Below, piece after piece: positions 34,137-41,561 of a stretch of 41,561 bases of DNA. Each line of letters opens with the position of its first letter. The first letter of the stretch is position 1. The notes under the pieces are model-generated. The model was not told the origin of the DNA. It searched no databases and saw only the letters and a program-made list of their open reading frames with translations. Made by a program: the position numbers and the translations under genes. Source of the DNA: Chloroflexota bacterium (GTDB lineage Bacteria; Chloroflexota; Dehalococcoidia; Lucifugimonadales; GCA-002723415); assembly GCA_002721445.1 (NCBI GenBank), contig PBKN01000016.1, positions 1 through 41,561 of the forward strand, in the 5' to 3' direction.

Positions 34137-37100
34137 ATGGATACGTTATTTACGAAGATTCAAGCTTGGAGTCTGCAAATAATACTAATTTTAATTGTAA
34201 TTATTGCAGCTTTAATATTTAGAATGTCAAATGGTTCTGTTCTGGGTTTTGGTGTTGCAACTGGATTAACATGTGAACAGTTATACCCTGCAGAAACGTC
34301 TATTCCTGGAGGCCCTTTAGAATATTTTGTTTCAGGTGCCATAAATGAAGAAAATAAATTCGATTGTTTTTGGATACCAGGTAATGATGGAGATGAGATT
34401 AATATAGGATTTACTGCAGAAGCAATAACTGATTTAGATTTTTATAATCCAAGTGAAACATTAACTGACGACCCATATAACTTCGGCCATAATTATGCTG
34501 TATCCTCAGGGGATATTAAAGTGATTGAATGGGCAATTCCTATGCCTTCTTCATATTACGAAACTCTATCAGGAGGAACAGGGGATTATTATTTTAAAGT
34601 TCATCAATATGGAGGATTTGTTGAAAATAGCAGATATTCGTTAGAAATTATAAGAGCAGAAACTCCACTTCTTAAAGACGATATGGTTGCAACTATGCCT
34701 GAACCAATATCTGCTCCTTTTGATGTCAGTTTATATGGATATGATTATTCTAATCCATCCTTTGTAGAACATTTATATGTAAGCCATAATAATGATTCTT
34801 ATACAGGAACTTATTGGTATATAGGAAATGACTTCAATAACTATCCAGTTTGGTTAAACCCAGATTGCGGAGAATCATGTTATATATATAGATATCCTGT
34901 AGCATTTACAATGAGTGGATGGGTATGGGTACTTCAACCTTCACCTCCAAGTACTGAATGGCTTGCTAATGCATATATAGATTCTGACTGGCCTTGGGAG
35001 ATGGTGGTTGGTGGGGATAACTGGGGCCCTGATGTGGAATTTGTAGATATATTACCTTCAGCAGCTGTAGCTGCAGCTGAAGTAGGTAGTACAGGCAGTT
35101 CGTATGCAGAGCCTGCAACTGATTGTTTAGAGCTTGAATATAATGAAACATATAGCGGATTAATAACTAGTTCAGATCATTATGACTGCTACTTTTTTAT
35201 AGGTGAAGATTCTGACTTTATTACTTTTGAATTTGATGCTACATCTAACTTAGATTTAGAAGTTTATAACCCATTTGAGATTTTAACTCCAGATATTAAT
35301 AATTATGGACCTACTGCATATGCAAATAGTTACACTTTACCGTATTTAAATTTAATGCTTGAAGATGGTCCTGGTTTCTATGGATTGAAAGTTCATAATT
35401 TTGGTAAAGAAATATCTTTAATCGAAGATACTTCTTATGTATTAAAAGTAGCTTCAGATACTGAAACTTATACTAGTGATTCTGTTTATTCTACTAGTAC
35501 TACTGCTATAGTTGCTTGTGATACATTAGCTCCTCCTGACTATATTACTGGATATATACCTGAAACTGGTCTCGATGAGATGGTGTTAGAATGGACTGTT
35601 CCATGTAGTATTACTGAAAATCCAATCGTTGGTTATGTGATTGATTCAGTGAAAATTAATAATCCTTTTGATCCAACTTGGTCTTATGGACCACTTACCA
35701 GTGTTGGAGTTGATAATGATCAAGATCAAGGCGTTATAGGAGATGGATATTTTAATTATGTACTTATAAATGATCTTGAAGCAGGATCAGCTTATGAAAT
35801 TACTGTTTCCTCTATAGATAGTACAGGCATGAAAAGTGCTCCTTCTTATCCGTTATTTTTAGAGGCACCTATTTCTAGCCCTTCTAAACCTGGTAATGTG
35901 ATCGCTAGTTTAATTAATAATAAAGAAATAGTAATTAGCTGGAATAAATCTATTGAAGACGGAGGTTCTCCTATAAATGGATATCAAGTTTTATTAAATG
36001 CTAGTCCTAATCCTTCAACTTCTGATGATTGGTCTATAGCAGTTGACTGGGTTCCATCTGCAGAATCCTTATTAATGAGTTCTTCTACTGCAGGATATGC
36101 GCCAAAAGCTGAAGATATAGATGATTACTATGAGATTTTATTTAATGTAGATTCTGTTGTTCCTTTTGGATCTGAATATCAGTTTGTTGTGTTAGCTTAC
36201 AATGACGCTGGATTTACGACTTTTTCTGATCCTACAGATATAATAATTGCTCATAATTCAGATAATATGCTTTCAACGCCTGATGGAGCATATGCTGAAA
36301 TAATTGTAGATACTTTTAATATAAATTTGGAAGAATATCCTTCTGCTCCATCAGCACTTGTAGGAAGTACTTATAAAGCTGATGCTGTTAGGGTTGTTTG
36401 GGGAACTACACCATTATTAGATAATGAATCTTATGTTGTTTACATGTATAAAGGACAGAATTCCATGAACAATATTACTGGAAACCCAGATTGGGTATTT
36501 GGATCTGGGTCAAAGAAAATTACAACTAATGAATTAATAATCCCACGTCATTTCTTTGCTAGAACTGCAGAAGATGGCAAGTTGAACTCGGATTATTCTG
36601 ATGGATATGAGAATTGGTTTTTTACAATAAGATTGATAAATTCGGCTACGGGAATGGAAAGTGATGAGTCGCATCCTAGTAATTTCATAACATTACGGCC
36701 TGAGTATAGAACATTTGATATGGGGTATCTAACTGGAGGTAATATATCTAATACTGGCTGGATGGCTTATAGTGACCAACAAGATATATGGTTTTTTGAA
36801 GGATCTGAAGGTGAGAAGATAGATTTAAAAATAAATAATAATTTGTCTTCCTTTGAGCCTTTAATAGCTTTATTATATATATATGATAAAGATCAAAGTG
36901 CTATATATAATTTAATAAATAATTATGGAGGTTATGATCTTTTAGATTGGAGTGCTCCTCCTAACTATGAGTTAGGTATAACAAGTATAAATAATTATGA
37001 ACTACCTATATCTGGGACTTACGCTGTTAGAGTTATTACGTCAAGTCATGTAAATAAAGATGGTTATGAAATATATTTAAATAAAACTCCCCCAATCGCT

Positions 37101-37427
37101 CCTGTTACTCAGACTCCTATTTATATAGAATATCCATCTTGGATGGAATATATAGAGGCTAATCAAGAAACATATATTACTTGGACTAGTGTTCCAGAAG
37201 CAATTTCTTATAAAGTAGATATTTATAATACAAATAACCCAATGAGTACAATTAGGTGGTCAAAAACCGTAAGTACAAATCAACTCAAAGTTCTGTTTTC
37301 GAATTTAGAAACTGGCGATTATTATGTTAGGGTTGCTTATGAATATTTGGATGAGAATAATAGCCTACGTTTAAGTGAGTGGAGTTATCCTTTAATGTTT
37401 AGCGTTGGGATAAATTTAGTACCTTAG
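34137..37427 (+). CDS. giant cell-surface protein with PPC-like and fibronectin type III-like domains
   Basis: The 1096-residue product has an N-terminal signal-anchor (LQIILILIVIIAALIF) and is otherwise extracellular and acidic. Two related beta domains, at about 45-175 and 325-445, align with each other: DCFWIPGNDGDEINI near 76 and DCYFFIGEDSDFITF near 350, each followed by a YNP motif and a YxFKVHQYG or YGLKVHNFG strand. They look like bacterial pre-peptidase (PPC) domains. Fibronectin III-like domains follow at about 463-575, 581-710 and 731-850. A third PPC-like region lies near 855-960 and a last FN3-like domain at about 990-1090. No catalytic motif was seen. Three in-frame ATGs (34125, 34131, 34137) compete; GGAG six bases before the third favours 34137. 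A strong terminator follows. Confidence 0.85.
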   Translation: MDTLFTKIQAWSLQIILILIVIIAALIFRMSNGSVLGFGVATGLTCEQLYPAETSIPGGPLEYFVSGAINEENKFDCFWIPGNDGDEINIGFTAEAITDLDFYNPSETLTDDPYNFGHNYAVSSGDIKVIEWAIPMPSSYYETLSGGTGDYYFKVHQYGGFVENSRYSLEIIRAETPLLKDDMVATMPEPISAPFDVSLYGYDYSNPSFVEHLYVSHNNDSYTGTYWYIGNDFNNYPVWLNPDCGESCYIYRYPVAFTMSGWVWVLQPSPPSTEWLANAYIDSDWPWEMVVGGDNWGPDVEFVDILPSAAVAAAEVGSTGSSYAEPATDCLELEYNETYSGLITSSDHYDCYFFIGEDSDFITFEFDATSNLDLEVYNPFEILTPDINNYGPTAYANSYTLPYLNLMLEDGPGFYGLKVHNFGKEISLIEDTSYVLKVASDTETYTSDSVYSTSTTAIVACDTLAPPDYITGYIPETGLDEMVLEWTVPCSITENPIVGYVIDSVKINNPFDPTWSYGPLTSVGVDNDQDQGVIGDGYFNYVLINDLEAGSAYEITVSSIDSTGMKSAPSYPLFLEAPISSPSKPGNVIASLINNKEIVISWNKSIEDGGSPINGYQVLLNASPNPSTSDDWSIAVDWVPSAESLLMSSSTAGYAPKAEDIDDYYEILFNVDSVVPFGSEYQFVVLAYNDAGFTTFSDPTDIIIAHNSDNMLSTPDGAYAEIIVDTFNINLEEYPSAPSALVGSTYKADAVRVVWGTTPLLDNESYVVYMYKGQNSMNNITGNPDWVFGSGSKKITTNELIIPRHFFARTAEDGKLNSDYSDGYENWFFTIRLINSATGMESDESHPSNFITLRPEYRTFDMGYLTGGNISNTGWMAYSDQQDIWFFEGSEGEKIDLKINNNLSSFEPLIALLYIYDKDQSAIYNLINNYGGYDLLDWSAPPNYELGITSINNYELPISGTYAVRVITSSHVNKDGYEIYLNKTPPIAPVTQTPIYIEYPSWMEYIEANQETYITWTSVPEAISYKVDIYNTNNPMSTIRWSKTVSTNQLKVLFSNLETGDYYVRVAYEYLDENNSLRLSEWSYPLMFSVGINLVP

Positions 37428-37450
37428 TCTTAGGCTAAATAAATTAAAAA

Positions 37451-37489
37451 TTAAAAAAGACAGCCTAAATGTCAGGCTGTCTTTTTTAA
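37451..37489 (+). terminator. rho-independent terminator after the fibronectin-domain gene
   Basis: A perfect 16-base stem (TTAAAAAAGACAGCCT with AGGCTGTCTTTTTTAA) closes a seven-base loop (AAATGTC), with six T residues on the 3' arm. It lies 23 bases after the stop codon. Confidence 0.93.
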
Positions 37490-37507
37490 TTGACTTATTA
37501 TTTATTA

Positions 37508-37543
37508 TTGTAGAAAGTATATTAAATACTTATAATATACTTT
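37508..37543 (+). promoter_or_regulatory. promoter of the antiporter gene overlapped by an inverted-repeat operator
   Basis: TTGTAG (37508-37513), a 17-base spacer and a perfect TATAAT (37531-37536) form a likely promoter. An exact ten-base inverted repeat, AAAGTATATT at 37514-37523 and AATATACTTT at 37534-37543, covers the spacer and the -10, the usual position for a repressor site. Confidence 0.5.
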
Positions 37544-37577
37544 ATTTAATTTATTTGTATTGATAAAGAGGATTTTA

Positions 37578-39320
37578 ATGCCTGAAAATTTAGTTTCAGA
37601 AATAGGTACAGTAGTTATTATAGCTATTGGCTTAGCATATGTTGCTAGAATTTTAAAGCAGCCTCTAATTTTAGCCTATGTACTTGCTGGGATAATTTGT
37701 GGTCCAAAAATAGGCTTTGGATTAGTTCATGATCATAATATACATACAATTCATAGTTTAGGTGAACTAGGCCTTATTTTCCTTTTGTTTATGATTGGGC
37801 TTGAAATCAATTTGAAAAAACTTATTGCTTTAGGTAAGCCAGTTATATTTACAGGTATTGGTCAAGTTAGTATTACTGTTGCTGCAGCTATGGCATTTTT
37901 TATTCTTATAGGAACTTCAGCATTTACTGGGGAATTTGATCTAATATATATAGCTGCTTCAGTATCTTTAAGTAGTACTATGGTAGTAGTAAAGCTTCTA
38001 TATGATAAAAGGGAATTAGATACTGTTGTTGGTAGAACGACTTTAGGGATTTTAGTAATACAAGATATATGGGCAATTTTGTTTATTGCCCTGCAACCAA
38101 ATTTTAGTAACCCTCAAGTTAATTCAATTTTATTTTCATTAATTAAGGGTATTGGTCTAGTAATATTTTGTATGCTTGCTAGTAATTATATTTTACCTAG
38201 AATATTTAAAGTAGTCTCCAGGCAACCAGAAATATTACTTCTATTATCTATTGCTTGGTGTTTTTGTATTGCAGGCCTTGCTGGATATAGCGGACTGTCT
38301 AGGGAAATGGGTGCATTAGTTGCTGGCGTTTCTTTAGCTACTTTTCCATATAATCACGATGTTATTGATAGAATTATTACTCTCAGAGACTTTTTTGTAA
38401 CTTTGTTTTTTGTAGCTTTAGGTTTAGAAATACCTATGCCTACATGGACTATGGCGACGTATACTTTCATGCTTGTTGGGTTTGTTTTAGTTATAAGATT
38501 TATAACTATTTTTCCTATTTTATATACTATGAAGCAAGGAGTAAGGGTTTCTTTAATGACAACTATAAACCTTGCGCAAATGAGTGAATTTGCATTGGTT
38601 TTTATGGCCTTAGGAACTGCTTCAGGGCATATTTCTGGAATTATGTCTTCTAGTATAGTATTAGCTATTATTATTACATCTACTATTTCAACTTATAGTA
38701 TTCAATATAACCATAATATATATGTATTTTTCGAAAAAATTTTGATTTTCTTAGGAATTAGAGATAGGTTCCCTCATCATGAAGTTTTAGCTGACAAGCA
38801 AACTGATTCAGCACATATTGAAGATTCTATTGTGATTTTAGGGTTTTTTAGAGAAGCAAGTTCATTATTATTTAATATTAAATCTAAGTTTCCAAAACTA
38901 TTAGATAGATTAATGATTATAGATTTTAATCCTGAAGTAACCAAAGGATTGGTTGACCATGGAGTCAAATATGTATATGGAGATATTAGCAGGATGGGTC
39001 TACTTGAAGAATCAGGTGTTTCAAGAGCTAGTATTATTTTACTTACTGTACCTGATATGGTTTTAGCTGGGACAAATAATTTATTATTAGTTAGAGAACT
39101 TCGTAAAATGGCTCCTAATGCAGATATAATTGTTACAGCGGAAACTTTTTCTTCACACGATGAATTGTATGACGCTGGGGCTAATTATGTTGTCTTACCA
39201 AGGTTGATTACTGCAGATTATGTACTTGATATTATGAATAAAAGTATCTCAGGTGAATTATTAGAGCTTGCTAAATTAGATTCTAGAAAAATTTCAGGAC
39301 GTGACGAAGTAATTCAATAA
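37578..39320 (+). CDS. CPA2-family cation/proton antiporter with C-terminal RCK (TrkA-N) domain, KefB-like
   Basis: The 580-residue membrane protein has about twelve helices over residues 1-385, opening with LVSEIGTVVIIAIGLAYVA and carrying the CPA2 motifs QPLILAYVLAGIICGP, LFMIGLEINLKKL and LGILVIQDIWAIL with the conserved Asp. Residues of about 415-560 are a TrkA-N/RCK nucleotide-binding domain (DSIVILGFFREAS, MIIDFNPE, YGDISRMGLLEESGV, ILLTVPD). It would exchange K+ or Na+ for protons across the inner membrane. The glycine motif of the RCK domain reads GFFREA at 422-427 instead of GxGxxG, so nucleotide binding may be altered. The ATG at 37578, six bases after GAGGA, is preferred over an in-frame TTG at 37560. 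No regulatory KefF/G gene is nearby. Confidence 0.9.
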   Translation: MPENLVSEIGTVVIIAIGLAYVARILKQPLILAYVLAGIICGPKIGFGLVHDHNIHTIHSLGELGLIFLLFMIGLEINLKKLIALGKPVIFTGIGQVSITVAAAMAFFILIGTSAFTGEFDLIYIAASVSLSSTMVVVKLLYDKRELDTVVGRTTLGILVIQDIWAILFIALQPNFSNPQVNSILFSLIKGIGLVIFCMLASNYILPRIFKVVSRQPEILLLLSIAWCFCIAGLAGYSGLSREMGALVAGVSLATFPYNHDVIDRIITLRDFFVTLFFVALGLEIPMPTWTMATYTFMLVGFVLVIRFITIFPILYTMKQGVRVSLMTTINLAQMSEFALVFMALGTASGHISGIMSSSIVLAIIITSTISTYSIQYNHNIYVFFEKILIFLGIRDRFPHHEVLADKQTDSAHIEDSIVILGFFREASSLLFNIKSKFPKLLDRLMIIDFNPEVTKGLVDHGVKYVYGDISRMGLLEESGVSRASIILLTVPDMVLAGTNNLLLVRELRKMAPNADIIVTAETFSSHDELYDAGANYVVLPRLITADYVLDIMNKSISGELLELAKLDSRKISGRDEVIQ

Positions 39321-39394
39321 TATTTAAATCTATATTTAACATTATATTTGCTTTCACTTGTTAATTGTTATGATTCTTATGTAGAATTGATAAT

Positions 39395-39416
39395 ATATAG
39401 GTGAGAATACCTATAT
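39395..39416. repeat. hairpin-forming inverted repeat upstream of the kinase gene
   Basis: ATATAGGT and ACCTATAT flank GAGAAT exactly. It lies 75 bases after the antiporter stop and 94 before the kinase start. No T run follows. GTGAG in it can alternatively pair with CTCAC at 39430-39434. Confidence 0.7.
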
Positions 39417-39436
39417 TAGAACGAGTAAACTCACGG

Positions 39437-39474
39437 AAGTTATTTAATTTATAAAATATAAAATTAAATAACTT
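39437..39474. repeat. 14-base inverted repeat just upstream of the kinase gene
   Basis: AAGTTATTTAATTT at 39437-39450 and its exact complement at 39461-39474 flank a ten-base AT loop that can pair further with one bulge. It ends 35 bases before the kinase ATG, so it may lie in the leader or act as an operator. Confidence 0.75.
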
Positions 39475-39509
39475 TGCTAAATACTTCTTGTAAGTAGAAA
39501 ATATTGAGT

Positions 39510-41561
39510 ATGGATAAAAAACAAATAGGCAAATACCAACTTCTTGAAAGAATTGCTTCTGGTGCTCAAGGTACTGTATTTAGAGCATATGATACAAGTC
39601 ATGGACAGATTGTAGCTTTAAAAGTAATTCAGGTTGGCCCTAGTATGGGAGATGATTTTCTTGAAAGATTTCATAGAGAGTCATCAATTGCTGCATCCAT
39701 AGATCATCCAAATGTGGTAGATATATATGATCAAGGTGAAGCTGACGGTGAACATTATATAGCTGTAGAGTTTGTACCTGAAAATTTATCTAGGATTATT
39801 GAGAGTGGCGGTCCAATGAATCCTAAGCGAGCTGTAGAAGTTGCAATACAGATTGCAAGTGGTTTAACAGCAGCTCATGATGCTGGGATTTTACATAGAG
39901 ATATTAAACCTGCAAATATATTAATTCAAGCTGATGGAGCACCCAAAATTACAGATTTTGGGATTGCATCAGCTGACGTTTTACCATCTATGACTGGGAC
40001 TTTAGAATCTTTAGGTACACCAAATTACATGTCACCTGAGCAAATATCTGCTCAGGATGTAGACCATAGATCAGATATATATTCATTAGGATGTTTAATA
40101 TATGAGATGTTAACAGGCCAGCCACCTTTTACTGGTAAAAATACATTTGAGGTGTTGAAAAAGCAAACGGATGAAACGCCTGCACCAGTTAAAGATTTTC
40201 GTGATGATGTTCCTAATGAATTAGATGAATTAATTTTAAAGTCACTAGAGAAAAAACCAGATAAAAGGCCTCAAACTGCAGCTGAGTTTGCAGAAGATTT
40301 ACAATATATTTCTGAATCTTTAGGTGAAGAGTCAGCTGGAGGAACTCGAAAGCTGCCTGTATCATTACCGACTAGAAAAATTATACGATCTGGAAAAAGA
40401 TTTGGGAAGAGAAATTTTGTTACAAGTATAGTTGGAGTTTTAGCAATAGCTGCAATAAGTGGAATAGCTTATTTTGGTGCAACTTCAGGATTAATTGGTT
40501 CTGCAATAGGCTCTGGAGATTCTTCAACTTTGTCATCTGTTGAGTGGTTGCAAAAAGCTCAGACAACTCCTGATTTAGCTAGTGTGGAGCTTCTTGATGA
40601 AATAAATGAAGATTCTGAATTAGCTGCTGAAGGAATAATATCTGCAAGTAATGACGATATTAATGCTATAGCTAATGTAGTTAGTTTTGCTGCTAACAGT
40701 GATTCTGAGAAAATCGGACTTATGATGAGCCAAGGAGCTAGATTAGACTCTGCAGTAATGTCTAATATTATCTCAATAATTTATGATACTGCAGTAGATG
40801 AAAAGTCAAAGCAAAATATAGCTGACGCCTTTATTATTGCAGCTGAAATTGATGCTGATATCGTTTCTTCTATACTATCAGATAATTCTTCTGAAGATAA
40901 TTCTGAAGCATTAGGTTATGTTCTAATAAAAAACACTGCAGAATCTATAATATGGAATGATTTAGTTGTAAATGCTGTAAATTCAAATGCAGCAATTTCG
41001 GCTAAAGTTTTAAATGCTGCAGGTAAAATCGACCCTGAAAGTGCAACTAGCAGACTTTCAGAAGTAGTAGATTCAATTTCTTCATCTGAAGGTAAAGAAT
41101 TTATTAAGAGTTTAGGTTCTGAGATGCCAGTAGATATTTGGCTTAAGGAATCTTTACCAAATCCTGGATGGGATCCATATGGAAACGGAATATGGGGTGA
41201 ACTATCTCAAGGAGGCTCTGGCAGCGGTTCTTTTGCTAGAATTTTTGGTAAATTTAATGATCTTCCACAGACTGCAGTAAGTATAAACATTGATGAAATA
41301 AATCCTAGTGTACCTGATTCAAGAGAAGGTAGAGTAGTAAAAGAGTATTTTCAAATTGATAAGACAGGATTTGAAAATGAAGATTTAGTATCTGCACATT
41401 TAATTGTTCCGATTGAGAAGTCATGGTTTGAAGAGAATGATTTACATGAATGGTCTATTGAATTTAGCAGATTTAATGAAAGTAATTCAACTTGGAATTC
41501 TGTAACAGCTAAAAGAATGTCTGAAGATGAAAGTGCCGTTTATTATAGTATTCCAATTTCA
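39510..41561 (+). CDS. membrane Ser/Thr protein kinase with PGF-pre-PGF-like extracellular domain (partial, right edge)
   Basis: The frame is open for 684 codons to the window edge. Residues 1-270 form a Hanks-type kinase with all key residues: glycine loop IASGAQGTVF, Lys38 in VALKVI, Glu57 in RFHRES, HRDIKPAN at 129-136, DFG at 149-151, GTPNYMSPEQ and DIYSLGCLIYEML. A basic juxtamembrane stretch leads to one membrane helix at about 303-330. The outer part first has an Ala/Ser/Asp-rich helical repeat-like region (about 345-540). It then has a beta domain whose last 65 residues (VVKEYFQID, IVPIEKSWFEEND, WSIEFSRFNES, YYSIPIS) fit the PGF-pre-PGF pattern known from archaeal and some bacterial surface proteins. 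No PASTA repeats. No clear Shine-Dalgarno before the ATG. Ligand and targets unknown. Confidence 0.88.
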   Translation, partial: MDKKQIGKYQLLERIASGAQGTVFRAYDTSHGQIVALKVIQVGPSMGDDFLERFHRESSIAASIDHPNVVDIYDQGEADGEHYIAVEFVPENLSRIIESGGPMNPKRAVEVAIQIASGLTAAHDAGILHRDIKPANILIQADGAPKITDFGIASADVLPSMTGTLESLGTPNYMSPEQISAQDVDHRSDIYSLGCLIYEMLTGQPPFTGKNTFEVLKKQTDETPAPVKDFRDDVPNELDELILKSLEKKPDKRPQTAAEFAEDLQYISESLGEESAGGTRKLPVSLPTRKIIRSGKRFGKRNFVTSIVGVLAIAAISGIAYFGATSGLIGSAIGSGDSSTLSSVEWLQKAQTTPDLASVELLDEINEDSELAAEGIISASNDDINAIANVVSFAANSDSEKIGLMMSQGARLDSAVMSNIISIIYDTAVDEKSKQNIADAFIIAAEIDADIVSSILSDNSSEDNSEALGYVLIKNTAESIIWNDLVVNAVNSNAAISAKVLNAAGKIDPESATSRLSEVVDSISSSEGKEFIKSLGSEMPVDIWLKESLPNPGWDPYGNGIWGELSQGGSGSGSFARIFGKFNDLPQTAVSINIDEINPSVPDSREGRVVKEYFQIDKTGFENEDLVSAHLIVPIEKSWFEENDLHEWSIEFSRFNESNSTWNSVTAKRMSEDESAVYYSIPIS

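Overview
The window is an AT-rich bacterial chromosome segment carrying only housekeeping, transport and cell-surface genes. I see no rRNA, tRNA, phage, transposon or CRISPR. Several traits would fit a marine Chloroflexota of the SAR202/Dehalococcoidia type: repeated amidase-family enzymes, a solute-binding lipoprotein with a long Ala/Pro linker, a heterodisulfide-reductase-like third succinate dehydrogenase subunit, a single-chain glycyl-tRNA synthetase, and a kinase whose outer part looks like a PGF-pre-PGF surface domain. This placement is inference from gene content; no marker gene was compared.

Layout. 1-3054 (minus): an Rhodococcus-type amidase followed by a dimethylformamidase-like large subunit cut by the left edge. 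3233-7204 (plus): a giant secreted protein (leucine-rich repeats, then NHL-type repeats, then a C-terminal anchor) coupled to a PH-domain membrane protein. 7288-10814 (plus): succinate dehydrogenase/fumarate reductase with a CCG-domain third subunit instead of classical membrane anchors. 10821-15424 (minus): carboxyltransferase (MmdA), a tiny epsilon-like subunit, a biotin-bearing pyruvate/oxaloacetate carboxyltransferase (PycB) and malate dehydrogenase. Together with the facing SDH genes this resembles the C3/C4 part of a methylmalonyl-CoA (Wood-Werkman-like) route. 15585-16929 (plus): folP-folK. 16951-20236 (minus): glyQS-sbcD-CopD-like-Trm112. 20390-21316 (plus): a class IV aminotransferase, overlapping tail to tail with a large FG-GAP/UnbV lipoprotein (21309-23570, minus).

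23768-30453 holds peptide-type ABC permeases (minus), a divergent degenerate cyclophilin lipoprotein and a second amidase (plus), then the solute-binding lipoprotein (minus) with a textbook promoter. 30585-31226 (minus) is a small unknown lipoprotein. 31434-33089 (plus) is a thiamine-diphosphate enzyme facing a NarL-type orphan response regulator (33263-33928, minus). 34137-37427 (plus) is a second giant surface protein with fibronectin III-like domains. It is followed by a strong terminator, a CPA2 cation/proton antiporter, and a membrane Ser/Thr kinase cut by the right edge.

The themes are uptake and hydrolysis of amides and peptides feeding a C3/C4 carboxylate metabolism, plus an elaborate cell surface. 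Predicted promoters follow the ordinary TTGACA/TATAAT pattern. Many genes have clear Shine-Dalgarno sites, which in several cases move the start downstream of the longest reading frame. The least ordinary items are the transcarboxylase-MDH operon, the kinase/PGF-pre-PGF fusion, the cyclophilin-like lipoprotein lacking its key arginine, and the amidase/dimethylformamidase pair.
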